Position numbers and translations under genes: made by a program. DNA of 25,578 nucleotides from Putridiphycobacter sp045110285. GTDB taxonomy: Bacteria > Bacteroidota > Bacteroidia > Flavobacteriales_D > Crocinitomicaceae. Shown piece by piece: positions 7,970-15,075 of the stretch. The stretch spans positions 1 to 25,578 of the forward strand of contig JBGCGA010000106.1 in assembly GCA_045110285.1 (NCBI GenBank), written 5' to 3'. Position 1 is the stretch's first letter, and every line of letters begins with the position of its first letter. Below the pieces are notes generated by a model, which made no database searches, was not told the DNA's origin, and was given only the letters and a program-made list of their open reading frames with translations.

Positions 7970-8158
7970 TTATTTCTTGTCATTTCTAATACTCAACCAA
8001 ACACGAAATACAAGGTAGCCAACAACAATTACCGTGATCAAAATAATGTAATTCGAAATTGTTGGATCAACATTAAGCGCGCTGCTTTCCGGTGTCCCTC
8101 CATAAGGGTCAGGATGTGATATTTTGCTGAATACTGTTATTAATTTTAAAGTTTTCAT
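7970..8158 (-). CDS. Small single-pass membrane protein, hypothetical
   Basis: The protein has 62 residues from the ATG at 8158 (an ATG three codons earlier is possible). The N-terminal part, MKTLKLITVFSKISHPDPYGG, is followed by a short Ser/Pro-rich link, one strong membrane segment (about residues 37-55, YIILITVIVVGYLVFRVW) and a basic end (RNDKK), giving an N-out/C-in prediction. It converges on the SpoIIE phosphatase gene with 4 bases between stops. A plus-strand frame over the same bases is judged to be its shadow because it lacks any protein-like feature. Function unknown; the call rests on the clean hydrophobic pattern and charge distribution. Confidence 0.55.
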   Translation of the reverse strand: MKTLKLITVFSKISHPDPYGGTPESSALNVDPTISNYIILITVIVVGYLVFRVWLSIRNDKK

Positions 8159-8200
8159 GTATTGCATATACTAGTTTTAAGACCATTTAATCTAATGACC

Positions 8201-8620
8201 TCACTCTATTTTAAGAACAAATAATGGACAGTATTTTGTCTGACCATCCTTGTAAGCAATTTCAACAACTGAAAATTTGAATTCATTACCCGTTTTAAAA
8301 TTAATCAATTTAGAAAGTGGAAAATAAACCAGCCTAAATTGCCTCTTTACTCTATCCGTATGGACCTTTACACCTCCTTTAACATCTTCGGCTGCAAAAT
8401 AATATTCACATTTTGTGCATGGATGATCATTTGCGTAAAATACTGATATTGTATCTTTACTACTTAATAATTCTCGATTTAGAGTAATTGACTTGTTTGT
8501 GCTTGCTAAATTGTATGATGCAATTAGAGAATCATTTAAATACACAGTCCAATAATCTAGGGTATCTGAAAATACAAGAGTTGGCAGAACGACTAAATAG
8601 GCCGCAATTAGAAATCTCAT
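8201..8620 (-). CDS. Secreted protein, hypothetical
   Basis: The protein has 139 residues with an N-terminal signal peptide (MRFLIAAYLVVLPTLVFS, cleavage probably after Ser18) and no lipobox, so it is predicted periplasmic or secreted. The mature part has alternating hydrophobic pattern typical of a small beta-sandwich, with a CTKCEYYF motif near residue 69 and one further Cys near the C-terminus (KYCPLF). No catalytic motif or named domain is recognised. It is the last of a run of minus-strand exported-protein genes and lies 60 bases after the gene at 8681-9637; no terminator is obvious between them. Confidence 0.68.
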   Translation of the reverse strand: MRFLIAAYLVVLPTLVFSDTLDYWTVYLNDSLIASYNLASTNKSITLNRELLSSKDTISVFYANDHPCTKCEYYFAAEDVKGGVKVHTDRVKRQFRLVYFPLSKLINFKTGNEFKFSVVEIAYKDGQTKYCPLFVLKIE

Positions 8621-8680
8621 AGTTATTGTTTATTCAATTTAAGTAATTCTTTTTGCACCAAAAAAGACCGAAACGCAGGC

Positions 8681-9637
8681 TCAATACTGCAAAAGGGGAA
8701 CAGCCTTATCAGTTAGGGCTTTTATTCTGACTTTATTCAACTCCCTTTGTTCTGAGGAGATATTGGTTTCATTTAATGACCCCAGTTTAACTGCAGAATT
8801 ATAGTAAAACACCCCAAAACTATAACTAAGATCTTTATTATTTGGATCTAATTTGACAGCTTTCAAATACAAGTATTCCGTATATTCAAAGATTTTTTCA
8901 TTGAATTGGTCAATTTGACTTGCATTGATCTGACGTGCTCTATTACTGTACACCCCAGAAAAAAACTGATCTGCTTTACTTGAGTTGAAAGTTGAGGTTG
9001 CTATTTTAGCCCAGTTTTCAAGCTTTTCAACTAATTGTTTTTCAGATTCAAGATCAGTAAATGGGACCCTTGCACTTTCAATAATTTGATTATAAAAAAT
9101 CTTTGAGCCTTTGTCATAAAATGCCTTTGTTTCCTCACCAAACCGACTATCTAACAGCTCATACAACCATTTTTTGTAATAGAATATTGACTCTGAATCG
9201 ACATGCTTATTTGGATTTGCTTTAAGTCCTGCATAACTCTTAATCAACTTGAAATATAAACTGTCGGACGTCCATGGTTTGGATAGTGACAGCAGCAAAT
9301 AAAAGTGCTCTCTGTCGCTTATATATTTCTCGAAATCAATAATACTGTCGATTTTTGCAGACGCTTCAAACGCTTGCAACTCTTTTTTCTTACGATTGTA
9401 GTATGTTGAAGAATCCACCAACACCATTCTCTTCAGTTCGGACAATAGAAATAATTCTGCTGCTCTAAACTTATCTGCAATTTGATTAAAATTAATTTCG
9501 CTACAGTTGTTGTCAAAAATCTTAGGACAATCTGCCTCTATTTCAACTAGTAAATCCTGTCTCGCCTGACTTTGAGTAAAAGATGTCAAAGAAAAGCACG
9601 CTAACAGAATAATGGCCAAAAATGGAAATAAACGCAT
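8681..9637 (-). CDS. Secreted helical protein, hypothetical (TPR-like)
   Basis: The protein has 318 residues. A signal peptide (MRLFPFLAIILLACFSLTSF, cleavage near FTQSQA) precedes a long, mostly alpha-helical body. The only region resembling a repeat is near the C-terminus (YTEYLYLKAVKLDPNNKDLSYSFGVFYYNSAVKL), which fits a TPR pair, and the end ALTDKAVPLLQY also matches TPR helices seen in Bacteroidota proteins. Two cysteines (CPKIF and NNCSE near residues 38 and 45) could form a disulfide. It follows the lipoprotein gene at 9647 by 9 bases, so the two are probably one transcription unit. Function unknown; a scaffold or assembly role is inference only. Confidence 0.68.
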   Translation of the reverse strand: MRLFPFLAIILLACFSLTSFTQSQARQDLLVEIEADCPKIFDNNCSEINFNQIADKFRAAELFLLSELKRMVLVDSSTYYNRKKKELQAFEASAKIDSIIDFEKYISDREHFYLLLSLSKPWTSDSLYFKLIKSYAGLKANPNKHVDSESIFYYKKWLYELLDSRFGEETKAFYDKGSKIFYNQIIESARVPFTDLESEKQLVEKLENWAKIATSTFNSSKADQFFSGVYSNRARQINASQIDQFNEKIFEYTEYLYLKAVKLDPNNKDLSYSFGVFYYNSAVKLGSLNETNISSEQRELNKVRIKALTDKAVPLLQY

Positions 9638-9646
9638 TAAATAGAT

Positions 9647-10177
9647 TTACTTTTTATGATGGGTAATAATTAAACCTGGTAAATTATCTATTTCTACCTG
9701 CATGCTTTTGTCACTAATTTCTTTAATTTCTGTAGACACCGATTCTCCTTTTACAGGGGCCAACGATTCCGCTAATCCTGGTGTATTTTTCACTAGTTTT
9801 CTTGTGCCTTCGTCAGCAGGGGTAAATTTTGAACCTTCCACTATTGAAATGATATAATTGTCATGTATTTCCCAACTACCTGTTTCCGTGACACGGAATT
9901 TCATAGGGATTTCCTGTCCGTTAGCTTTTACTCGCACCCCCACATCTCCTTCGGAATTATACCGATTGCCTCGCATATAATTTACTGAAAGATCAGCTGT
10001 CATTTCCATTTCAACGCCATCTTCGGAACCAAAAATGGTTTTGGCTTTTTGGGCATCAATATAAATTTGATAGTCCCACTTTCCAATCACTTGGTCTTTA
10101 AGGTTTGGTTCGGTACATGACGACAGTGATGACACAATGATGACTATTAATGTAAGCGACTTAAATATACTTTTCAT
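9647..10177 (-). CDS. Lipoprotein, lipocalin-like fold possible, hypothetical
   Basis: The protein has 176 residues. MKSIFKSLTLIVIIVSSLSSC is a lipoprotein signal with Cys21. The mature part begins TEPNLKDQVIGKWDYQIYID; a 'GxW' strand shortly after the start followed by repeated beta strands (MEMTADLSVNYMRGNRY, TETGSWEIHDNYIISIVEG) is the pattern of lipocalin-like lipoproteins common in Bacteroidota, so a small beta-barrel is likely. No ligand can be inferred. It lies 9 bases ahead of the secreted protein gene at 8681-9637. Its upstream region carries two clean palindromes (10199-10235), suggesting it begins its own transcription unit. Confidence 0.7.
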   Translation of the reverse strand: MKSIFKSLTLIVIIVSSLSSCTEPNLKDQVIGKWDYQIYIDAQKAKTIFGSEDGVEMEMTADLSVNYMRGNRYNSEGDVGVRVKANGQEIPMKFRVTETGSWEIHDNYIISIVEGSKFTPADEGTRKLVKNTPGLAESLAPVKGESVSTEIKEISDKSMQVEIDNLPGLIITHHKK

Positions 10178-10198
10178 AAAACAATACTTTGTTAGTTT

Positions 10199-10235
10199 TC
10201 ACACAATTTGTGTGATTGATACTTGTTAAAAGTAT
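10199..10235 (-). promoter_or_regulatory. Paired palindromes upstream of the lipocalin-like lipoprotein gene
   Basis: TCACACAA-T-TTGTGTGA at 10199-10215 is a perfect inverted repeat with 8-bp arms, and ATACTT-GTTAA-AAGTAT at 10219-10235 is a perfect one with 6-bp arms. They lie 22-58 bases upstream of the start at 10177, where an operator would sit. The bound factor is unknown. The first could also be a hairpin in the leader, but no T-run follows it. Confidence 0.45.
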
Positions 10236-10292
10236 AAATTTACTTTTGGTTTCAGTTCAAATTGCGGTAATATTTCTTGTAGATGCAATTAC

Positions 10293-11003
10293 TTAATTCC
10301 TAACAAATAGCCATTTTACCGACCGGTAAATTCCAATGCCAACATAGCCAACAATACCAGGTTTTTTCTTTTCTTTTAATTGAATGGTGATTGTAGAAAA
10401 TTCTGACAAATGGTTAATTCTGTTCATTTTTCCTTTTAGCAAATCAATTGAGCCATTTAACCTTTCCAGCTCTTTTTCAACTTTTAGCGCAGCTTCTACA
10501 TTTTCAGCTTTTTCTAATAGTTCCAAATATCGCTTTCTGGCTTTTTCAGCATTTTCTAATCTAATCTTAAAATCTAAATAGTCTTCAGTAACATCCTCTC
10601 CCGTAATGTTTTTATACTCTACTCTTCCCAAAGCAGAAATATTAGCAATGGCACTGTCTAAAAACATACTTTTCACCCTGACAATTGTTCTTTCTGTTCC
10701 TATTTGGCTAACATAACCGTCATATTTTTGGGTAATTTTTTGAATATAAACATTAGCCGTGTCGGGCTGTGAGACCGTTAAAGACAAATAGGCAGAAAAA
10801 AGCACTTTCCGCTCAGTTTTCATTGACCTATTCCCTACCTCATTTTTAACTACAATCCCATCCATTTCTGATGTTTGAAACCCACCGTTTCCAGAATTAT
10901 AATAGCCCCAACCTGAGGCTGGAGATAAATCTTTTGAACTATAACAACTTATTACACTAACACCTAAAAGAATAATTGATGCAACTAATTTTGTCTTTTT
11001 CAT
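10293..11003 (-). CDS. DUF4349 domain lipoprotein
   Basis: The protein has 236 residues from the ATG at 11003, which gives the standard signal MKKTKLVASIILLGVSVISC (Cys20). An ATG at 11024 is in frame and overlaps the previous stop as ATGA, so a start seven codons earlier is a real alternative. The body matches DUF4349: a beta-alpha-beta part (KVLFSAYLSLTVSQPDTANV, KYDGYVSQIGTER, SALGRVEYKNITGEDVTEDY), a long coiled coil (RLENAEKARKRYLELLEKAE through VEKELERLNGSIDLLKGK), a final strand STITIQLKEK and a weak hydrophobic segment near the C-terminus (VGYVGIGIYRSVKWLF). Known for the family: membrane-anchored proteins of undetermined function. It is translationally linked to the lipoprotein gene at 11021. 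Confidence 0.82.
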   Translation of the reverse strand: MKKTKLVASIILLGVSVISCYSSKDLSPASGWGYYNSGNGGFQTSEMDGIVVKNEVGNRSMKTERKVLFSAYLSLTVSQPDTANVYIQKITQKYDGYVSQIGTERTIVRVKSMFLDSAIANISALGRVEYKNITGEDVTEDYLDFKIRLENAEKARKRYLELLEKAENVEAALKVEKELERLNGSIDLLKGKMNRINHLSEFSTITIQLKEKKKPGIVGYVGIGIYRSVKWLFVRN

Positions 11004-11020
11004 TTTGATTATTTTTATTC

Positions 11021-11317
11021 TCATTTTTGTAAATTATAAATCTCCGTACACCTAGTACAATATTTTATGATGGATTCTCTGTCATTACTCACACATCCAA
11101 TCCAAACTCCAATTTTAGGATATGGCGTAACGCTTTTATCAAATTTAATAGAACTCCATGCTCCCACTTCATTTGCTACTCTCGCTTTAATTAAAGACTG
11201 CTGATGAATAGGGCAAGTTTTTCGGATTAGAGGATTTCTTACCCCTCGCCTAACATGACATGCGCATAATATAGAAGCAATTGCAAAAAATATAATGAGT
11301 TTTGAGTAGACTTTCAT
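11021..11317 (-). CDS. Small lipoprotein with CxxH and CxxC motifs
   Basis: The protein has 98 residues. The signal MKVYSKLIIFFAIASILCAC places the lipid Cys at 20 (LCAC lipobox). The mature part carries TCPIHQQSL near residue 35 and YCTRCTEIY near residue 88, with a further GC at WIGCVSN. The CPxH...GC...YCxxC order, with a Pro/Gly segment between, recalls a small family of Bacteroidota proteins that look like single-site metal-binding modules, although that family resemblance comes from memory and is not proven. Its stop overlaps a possible start of the DUF4349 gene (ATGA at 11021-11024). Zinc or another soft metal is a plausible ligand (inference). Confidence 0.7.
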   Translation of the reverse strand: MKVYSKLIIFFAIASILCACHVRRGVRNPLIRKTCPIHQQSLIKARVANEVGAWSSIKFDKSVTPYPKIGVWIGCVSNDRESIIKYCTRCTEIYNLQK

Positions 11318-11374
11318 GGCTATAGCGCCATAACCTTTCGAATTGAATTAGTTACAATAATTGTTGCTAGGTTT

Positions 11375-11872
11375 TTAGAAATTATTCTCTTTCTTTTTGA
11401 AGATACTATCTAGTAATGCAGTCATTTTAACAGCTCCAACTTCAGATATTGAACCGTCTGAAGTATTTGTATTTACAGGGTTGAATTGCCATTGGAAATA
11501 ACCACACCCCATTTCTACAATTCCTTTAATAATTTCACTTTTAATAAAAATGAATCCTCCATTTAAAGCAAATGTACCACATTCTCCTGAGCTAAAATTG
11601 TCTGGATCTACCAAGAAGTCAACCAACATTAGTTTATCTAAAGAATCTAACTTGTAAATACTATCCAATAACATAAATTCATCAATCCTTCTTCCAGAAT
11701 TTTCGTCATTTAAGAAGGGATCAAAATTTAGATGAACAAATTGTATGCTATGGCTAAATAGTGCATCTTTATCTAACCAATCAAGTCCAATATCTTTCTC
11801 CAATTCAAGCTTTTTATTGCTTGAGCAGCTAATTAATATCACAATTAAAAATAGCGAAGCAAATACCTTCAT
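11375..11872 (-). CDS. Lipoprotein, hypothetical
   Basis: The protein has 165 residues with the signal MKVFASLFLIVILISC (Cys16) followed by SSNKK. The mature protein is acidic (many Asp in DWLDKDALF, LLDSIYKLDSLDKL, LVDPDN) and has two cysteines (GECGTF, MGCGYF). GTFALNGGFIFIKSEIIKGI looks like a beta hairpin followed by a helix. No family or catalytic motif was recognised. It is one of six consecutive minus-strand lipoprotein genes; the gaps to its neighbours are 57 and 34 bases, compatible with one operon, and no terminator is visible in them. Confidence 0.65.
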   Translation of the reverse strand: MKVFASLFLIVILISCSSNKKLELEKDIGLDWLDKDALFSHSIQFVHLNFDPFLNDENSGRRIDEFMLLDSIYKLDSLDKLMLVDFLVDPDNFSSGECGTFALNGGFIFIKSEIIKGIVEMGCGYFQWQFNPVNTNTSDGSISEVGAVKMTALLDSIFKKKENNF

Positions 11873-11906
11873 GGTCTTTTACAGAGTGGTTTCTGATTAC
11901 TGGAGT

Positions 11907-12434
11907 TTACATTTCTATCCACCTACTTTCAATGTATAGCGGTGTGTTAATAGTTGAATTATCTGTAGCTAATACTTTAGCAAAATCACCTTCAACACCA
12001 ATAAATCTCAAAACCAACTCTCCCATTCCTAAAGTTTCGTAAAAAGCTCCTAATTTGCATTGAAAAGGATTGTCCTTAACATCATTTGTAAAAACGGACA
12101 GTAGCAAAAGCCGTTCAGATGCAGTATCTGGTTGAGCATATCCAAAAAATCTATGATCTGCTTTCATGCTAGAAATCAAATGAACAATATTATCAGAATC
12201 TACATAAGCTTTTGTAATATACTCACCTGCACTTCTAACAAGTTCGTTATTTGCCTTGTCAAGCGAATCTAAATACTCTGCCATTTGAGCATTATAATTG
12301 TTATCGGATTCTGTTTTTGATTTTACGTTAGTTGTTTCTACTTTATTTGATTTTGACTCAACACTTGCGCATCCAACGACAAGCAGTAGCAATGTTCCAG
12401 TAATAAAAATTGACCTTGTTTTTTCAATTCTCAT
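11907..12434 (-). CDS. Lipoprotein, hypothetical
   Basis: The protein has 175 residues. MRIEKTRSIFITGTLLLLVVGC gives a lipoprotein signal with Cys22. A polar Ser/Lys/Asn-rich linker (~25-50) leads to a folded part that includes AQMAEYLDSLDKANNELVRSA (helix) and a C-terminal beta-rich region with one Cys (FQCKLGAFYETLGMGELVL). The ending IESRWIEM is short and hydrophobic. The start codon overlaps the stop of the upstream TPR-like lipoprotein gene as ATGA (12431-12434), so the two are translationally coupled and probably work together. No known domain was recognised. Confidence 0.68.
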   Translation of the reverse strand: MRIEKTRSIFITGTLLLLVVGCASVESKSNKVETTNVKSKTESDNNYNAQMAEYLDSLDKANNELVRSAGEYITKAYVDSDNIVHLISSMKADHRFFGYAQPDTASERLLLLSVFTNDVKDNPFQCKLGAFYETLGMGELVLRFIGVEGDFAKVLATDNSTINTPLYIESRWIEM

Positions 12435-13276
12435 TTCAAATATTTATCCAATAAACTTGAAACTGTTTGCGTAGCTGCATTGGTATTAATTTTCTCATAC
12501 TTCTCCGCATCCAATTCCGCTTTCACTTCTTCTTCCACTGCAATTAATGGCTTTTCGTCTGGTGGTTCAGGAAAAAGGTTTTGTTCTTCGAATAATCGTC
12601 TGGTTACTGTTGCAACCTCATGCGCCCCCTCGTAATTTTTCTGTTGTTCTAATAAGTAAGCCAATGCTATTAAACCATAGGCGTCCTCTACTTTTCCCGA
12701 ATCTTCTTTTCTAAGTTCATAATACCTTAAAATTAAATCATTAGCGTCTTGATAATTTCCTTTAGCGGTAGATACAAAGGACTTGTTAAAATGATCAATA
12801 GTGTACATTCCTCTGGCATTTAATGCCAAACTAATTTCCATGCTTTCGTCATAAAAGCTTTCAGCTTTGTCCATATTGCCTATCAATCGCCACATTTCGG
12901 CATTCATGTGCGCGCGGTACATCATCCATTTTTTATCGCCTGATGATTCTGATAAGTTAATGAGTTCGGAACTTAGTTCTGCCAAACGAATTGTATCCAA
13001 ACTCCGTTGCGCATTTCGGCATAAAGACGTTAAAGCACCACCAATTAAAGTATCGTTATTTGTTTGTCTTCCCAGTTCTAATACTTCATTGGCCAATTGA
13101 ATTGAACCTTTATCATCCCCTTCTTTAAACAGTTGGTAAGCGTCACGTAATTTATCGTTTGGGGTCTTTGTAGCTTTAACTTCTTGAATTACCTCATCAA
13201 GAATTTTTTCTGAAACTGCATCTCCGCCACAACTGATTACAAATACACTCGTTAGCATTAATAGTATATACTTCAT
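12431..13276 (-). CDS. TPR-like helical lipoprotein, hypothetical
   Basis: The protein has 281 residues. The signal MKYILLMLTSVFVISC has its lipid Cys at 16, followed by GGDAVSE. The body is almost entirely helical with a TPR-like period: LRDAYQLFKEGDDKGSIQLA, WRLIGNMDKAESFYDESMEI, STAKGNYQDANDLILRYYEL and LEQQKNYEGAHEVATVTRRL each fit the helix-turn-helix repeat. The tail (EEVKAELDAEKYEKINTNAA) is a charged helix. TPR lipoproteins usually act as protein-binding scaffolds; the partner could be the coupled gene product immediately downstream (ATGA overlap). That pairing is inference. Confidence 0.72.
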   Translation of the reverse strand: MKYILLMLTSVFVISCGGDAVSEKILDEVIQEVKATKTPNDKLRDAYQLFKEGDDKGSIQLANEVLELGRQTNNDTLIGGALTSLCRNAQRSLDTIRLAELSSELINLSESSGDKKWMMYRAHMNAEMWRLIGNMDKAESFYDESMEISLALNARGMYTIDHFNKSFVSTAKGNYQDANDLILRYYELRKEDSGKVEDAYGLIALAYLLEQQKNYEGAHEVATVTRRLFEEQNLFPEPPDEKPLIAVEEEVKAELDAEKYEKINTNAATQTVSSLLDKYLK

Positions 13277-13415
13277 ATTATGTTTGGTTTTTGACGAAGG
13301 TAATTATTTCAGATTTAATTTTTTCCTGCGCTCTCTGTACAATATAAATAAAATAGCAGAAAGCCATATTGCTTCCCCCTTTAATTAGCTCACATTCCTT
13401 TGATCACTTTACTGC

Positions 13416-14108
13416 CTAATTATTAAAAACATAAACAGCAAAAATAGTCCCAAGGCCAAAAACCCAGATGCCAATGGCTACCAAAATATTTTTAGTTGCC
13501 ATGGACATTTTTGCAGCTTCTTTATTTTTTAGTGCTTTGTTAATCAAAGAGCGCTTTCTAACATCCTCTCGATCGGTTTTTATCCGTTCAAGCATCTTTA
13601 TTTTAGTTGAAATGCTAATACCAAAACTAACAATTGCTTCAATGACAATTAACCACTGAAAATCATCAGACAAATAGATAAACCATTCACCAATATAGGG
13701 ATATATGGTGGCACCGAATAATGCAACAAATCCTATTACTATAGTAGCGCCGCCTACTTGCGCAGACTTTTGCTCATTCATGTCTTTATTGTTGACAAAA
13801 GACAAAATAATAGCCATAATTAATGCAGTATTTTCACCTATAATAATCCCTAGTAAAAAACCTTTAACCGATATGAAACCAAATATTGCCAATGCTCCAA
13901 AAAATAGCAAAGTCAAAATTGATGTCAAACTGTTCTTTTTACTTATTGCTCTGTCGTAAGTCTCTAAAGTAAAAGTCATATTTATGGCCATTGACAACCA
14001 GCAAACTAAAAAAATATGAGTAGCAAAATAAGAGTTTATATATAAAAAATACGCCGCTACAATAATGGGAAAGTAACTACCTATATAAGCATCAATTTTT
14101 TTAAGCAT
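13416..14108 (-). CDS. Polytopic membrane protein, hypothetical
   Basis: The protein has 230 residues with about seven hydrophobic segments: two near the N-terminus (IIVAAYFLYINSYF, IFLVCWLSMAINM), two around residues 65-105 (LTLLFFGALAIFGFI, GLLGI-type segment and TALIMAIILSF), VGGATIVIGFVALFGATIY, WLIVIEAIVSFGI and a C-terminal ILVAIGIWVFGLGTIFAVYVF. A charged loop of about 40 residues (KIKMLERIKTDREDVRKR) precedes the last segment. No transporter signature was seen and the family is not recognised. It is separated from the lipoprotein genes by 139 bases, so it may be transcribed independently. Upstream of it lies the inverted-repeat element. Confidence 0.65.
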   Translation of the reverse strand: MLKKIDAYIGSYFPIIVAAYFLYINSYFATHIFLVCWLSMAINMTFTLETYDRAISKKNSLTSILTLLFFGALAIFGFISVKGFLLGIIIGENTALIMAIILSFVNNKDMNEQKSAQVGGATIVIGFVALFGATIYPYIGEWFIYLSDDFQWLIVIEAIVSFGISISTKIKMLERIKTDREDVRKRSLINKALKNKEAAKMSMATKNILVAIGIWVFGLGTIFAVYVFNN

Positions 14109-14141
14109 AGAAAAACTAAGGTAGTAAAAAACAGGGTTATT

Positions 14142-14328
14142 AACCTGAGTTCGATTAATAGTAGCCTTTCAGAAAGCTTGAAAATAGTAAAATTTGAGCA
14201 AATAAAAGTGCCGGTTTAACGGGTTAAATCGAAGTTTTTTTGTGCAAAGATTCCTGTTATCCAGTCTTAAAACTAGGTACCGGAGGTAATTCAATGACTG
14301 ACAGGTTAGTAATAATCGAACTCAGGTT
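14142..14328. repeat. 187-bp non-coding element with 31-bp imperfect inverted ends
   Basis: The left end (14142-14172) and the reverse complement of the right end (14298-14328) match at 27 of 31 positions; the first 16 (AACCTGAGTTCGATTA) are identical. The 125 bases between contain no reading frame of note but include TTTAAC-GG-GTTAAA. Size, terminal inverted repeats and lack of coding sequence fit a MITE-like element, although no unambiguous target-site duplication is seen (TTATT lies beside both ends, offset by one base). It occupies most of the 317-base gap 14109-14425; the rest of that gap shows nothing further. Confidence 0.5.
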
Positions 14329-14425
14329 ATTATTTAATTCTGACGGACTTTGACCCAAAAATCAGCCGAAATGGCATATTTAGCTCTATGGAACAATTTA
14401 TGACTCTAACTTCTAAAAAATAATT

Positions 14426-14605
14426 ATGATATTTTTGGGTATTCTGGCCATTGCAGTAATTGTATTAATTCTAATTCAAAGTCCTACTGGAAACAGTAAG
14501 GTTATTATGGACCAAACTGGGGCGAAAAATAACCGTTCGTTTTTAACTAAAGCCACTTTAGTTGCTGTAGCAGCTCTGGTTGTTTTGACTTTGGCACTTT
14601 ACTAA
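14426..14605 (+). CDS. 59-residue SecG-like membrane protein
   Basis: This is a short gene, easily missed because of its length. The product has two hydrophobic helices: residues 2-18 (IFLGILAIAVIVLILIQ) and 44-59 (LVAVAALVVLTLALY), joined by a polar loop with SPTGN and NNRSFLTKAT. In SecG, the small SecYEG subunit, the first helix ends in a (L/V)xxQ motif followed by a Gly-containing loop, and the second helix begins with F(L/M)T(K/R)xT; both are visible here in the right order and spacing. SecG proteins are normally 70-120 residues, so this is a minimal or diverged form. An intrinsic terminator overlaps the stop codon. An ATG at 14400 ends after seven codons and cannot extend it. The SecG assignment is tentative. 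Confidence 0.6.
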   Translation: MIFLGILAIAVIVLILIQSPTGNSKVIMDQTGAKNNRSFLTKATLVAVAALVVLTLALY

Positions 14606-14618
14606 AAAAGTGCTTTTT
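14594..14618 (+). terminator. Intrinsic terminator overlapping the end of the SecG-like gene
   Basis: GCACTTT (14594-14600), loop ACTAAA, AAAGTGC (14607-14613) and TTTTT (14614-14618) form a textbook terminator. The stop codon lies within the loop. Its presence supports real plus-strand transcription of the short gene. Confidence 0.75.
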
Positions 14619-14650
14619 CACGGGAATTAATCAAATATATTTAGAGAGAT

Positions 14651-15055
14651 TTACTTAGTCATTTCAGTCAGAATCATAAACCCAAAAAACAGCACAATTC
14701 CAATAACTTTAATTGCAACGGCCGTTAAATAGCTTTTGATAAAAGAATTAGGAAAATCATTACTCTTTAATTTAGTATAAGAATTTCTGCCCAATAAAGC
14801 CATTACCGCTAATAGTAGAATAATGTAAATTACTAAGGAAGTTATAGGAGGTAATAATTTAAATTTTAGTTCTAAAAAGAAGAGCGCTAATAACCCAATT
14901 GACAAGCCAAATGACATATTTCTGGTACTAGAAAAAAGATCAATTAATTCTGCTTTTTTTTCGACAGACAGCTTTTTAGTCGCCTTTTCACTAACTATTC
15001 TTGAAAAAAACACAAGACCAAAAAACAGTATTGCACCAATCATAAAATTATCCAT
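14651..15055 (-). CDS. Small polytopic membrane protein, hypothetical
   Basis: The protein has 134 residues with four hydrophobic segments (about residues 3-18, 50-65, 70-90 and 110-130). The first loop is charged (SEKATKKLSVEKKAELIDLF), and a basic loop (GRNSYTKLKSNDFPNS) separates the third and fourth helices. There is no recognised family. It is the last gene of a five-gene minus-strand cluster, 20 bases after the gene at 15076; on the other side its stop faces the convergent SecG-like gene and terminator. The small size and position suggest an accessory part of the DUF418 cluster, but function is unknown. Confidence 0.62.
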   Translation of the reverse strand: MDNFMIGAILFFGLVFFSRIVSEKATKKLSVEKKAELIDLFSSTRNMSFGLSIGLLALFFLELKFKLLPPITSLVIYIILLLAVMALLGRNSYTKLKSNDFPNSFIKSYLTAVAIKVIGIVLFFGFMILTEMTK

Positions 15056-15075
15056 AGCTACTTTATTTTTTTAAG

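Noticed and set aside
7931..8119. Small plus-strand gene after the SpoIIE phosphatase
   Set aside because: It overlaps the phosphatase end and is the antisense of the better minus-strand small membrane protein; its sequence has no signal or domain pattern.
13277..13415. Small gene or RNA between the TPR-like lipoprotein and the membrane protein
   Set aside because: No frame with a sensible start or protein-like composition and no strong hairpin was seen.
14400..14423. Upstream ATG for the SecG-like gene
   Set aside because: The ATG at 14400 runs into a stop after seven codons, before the start at 14426.
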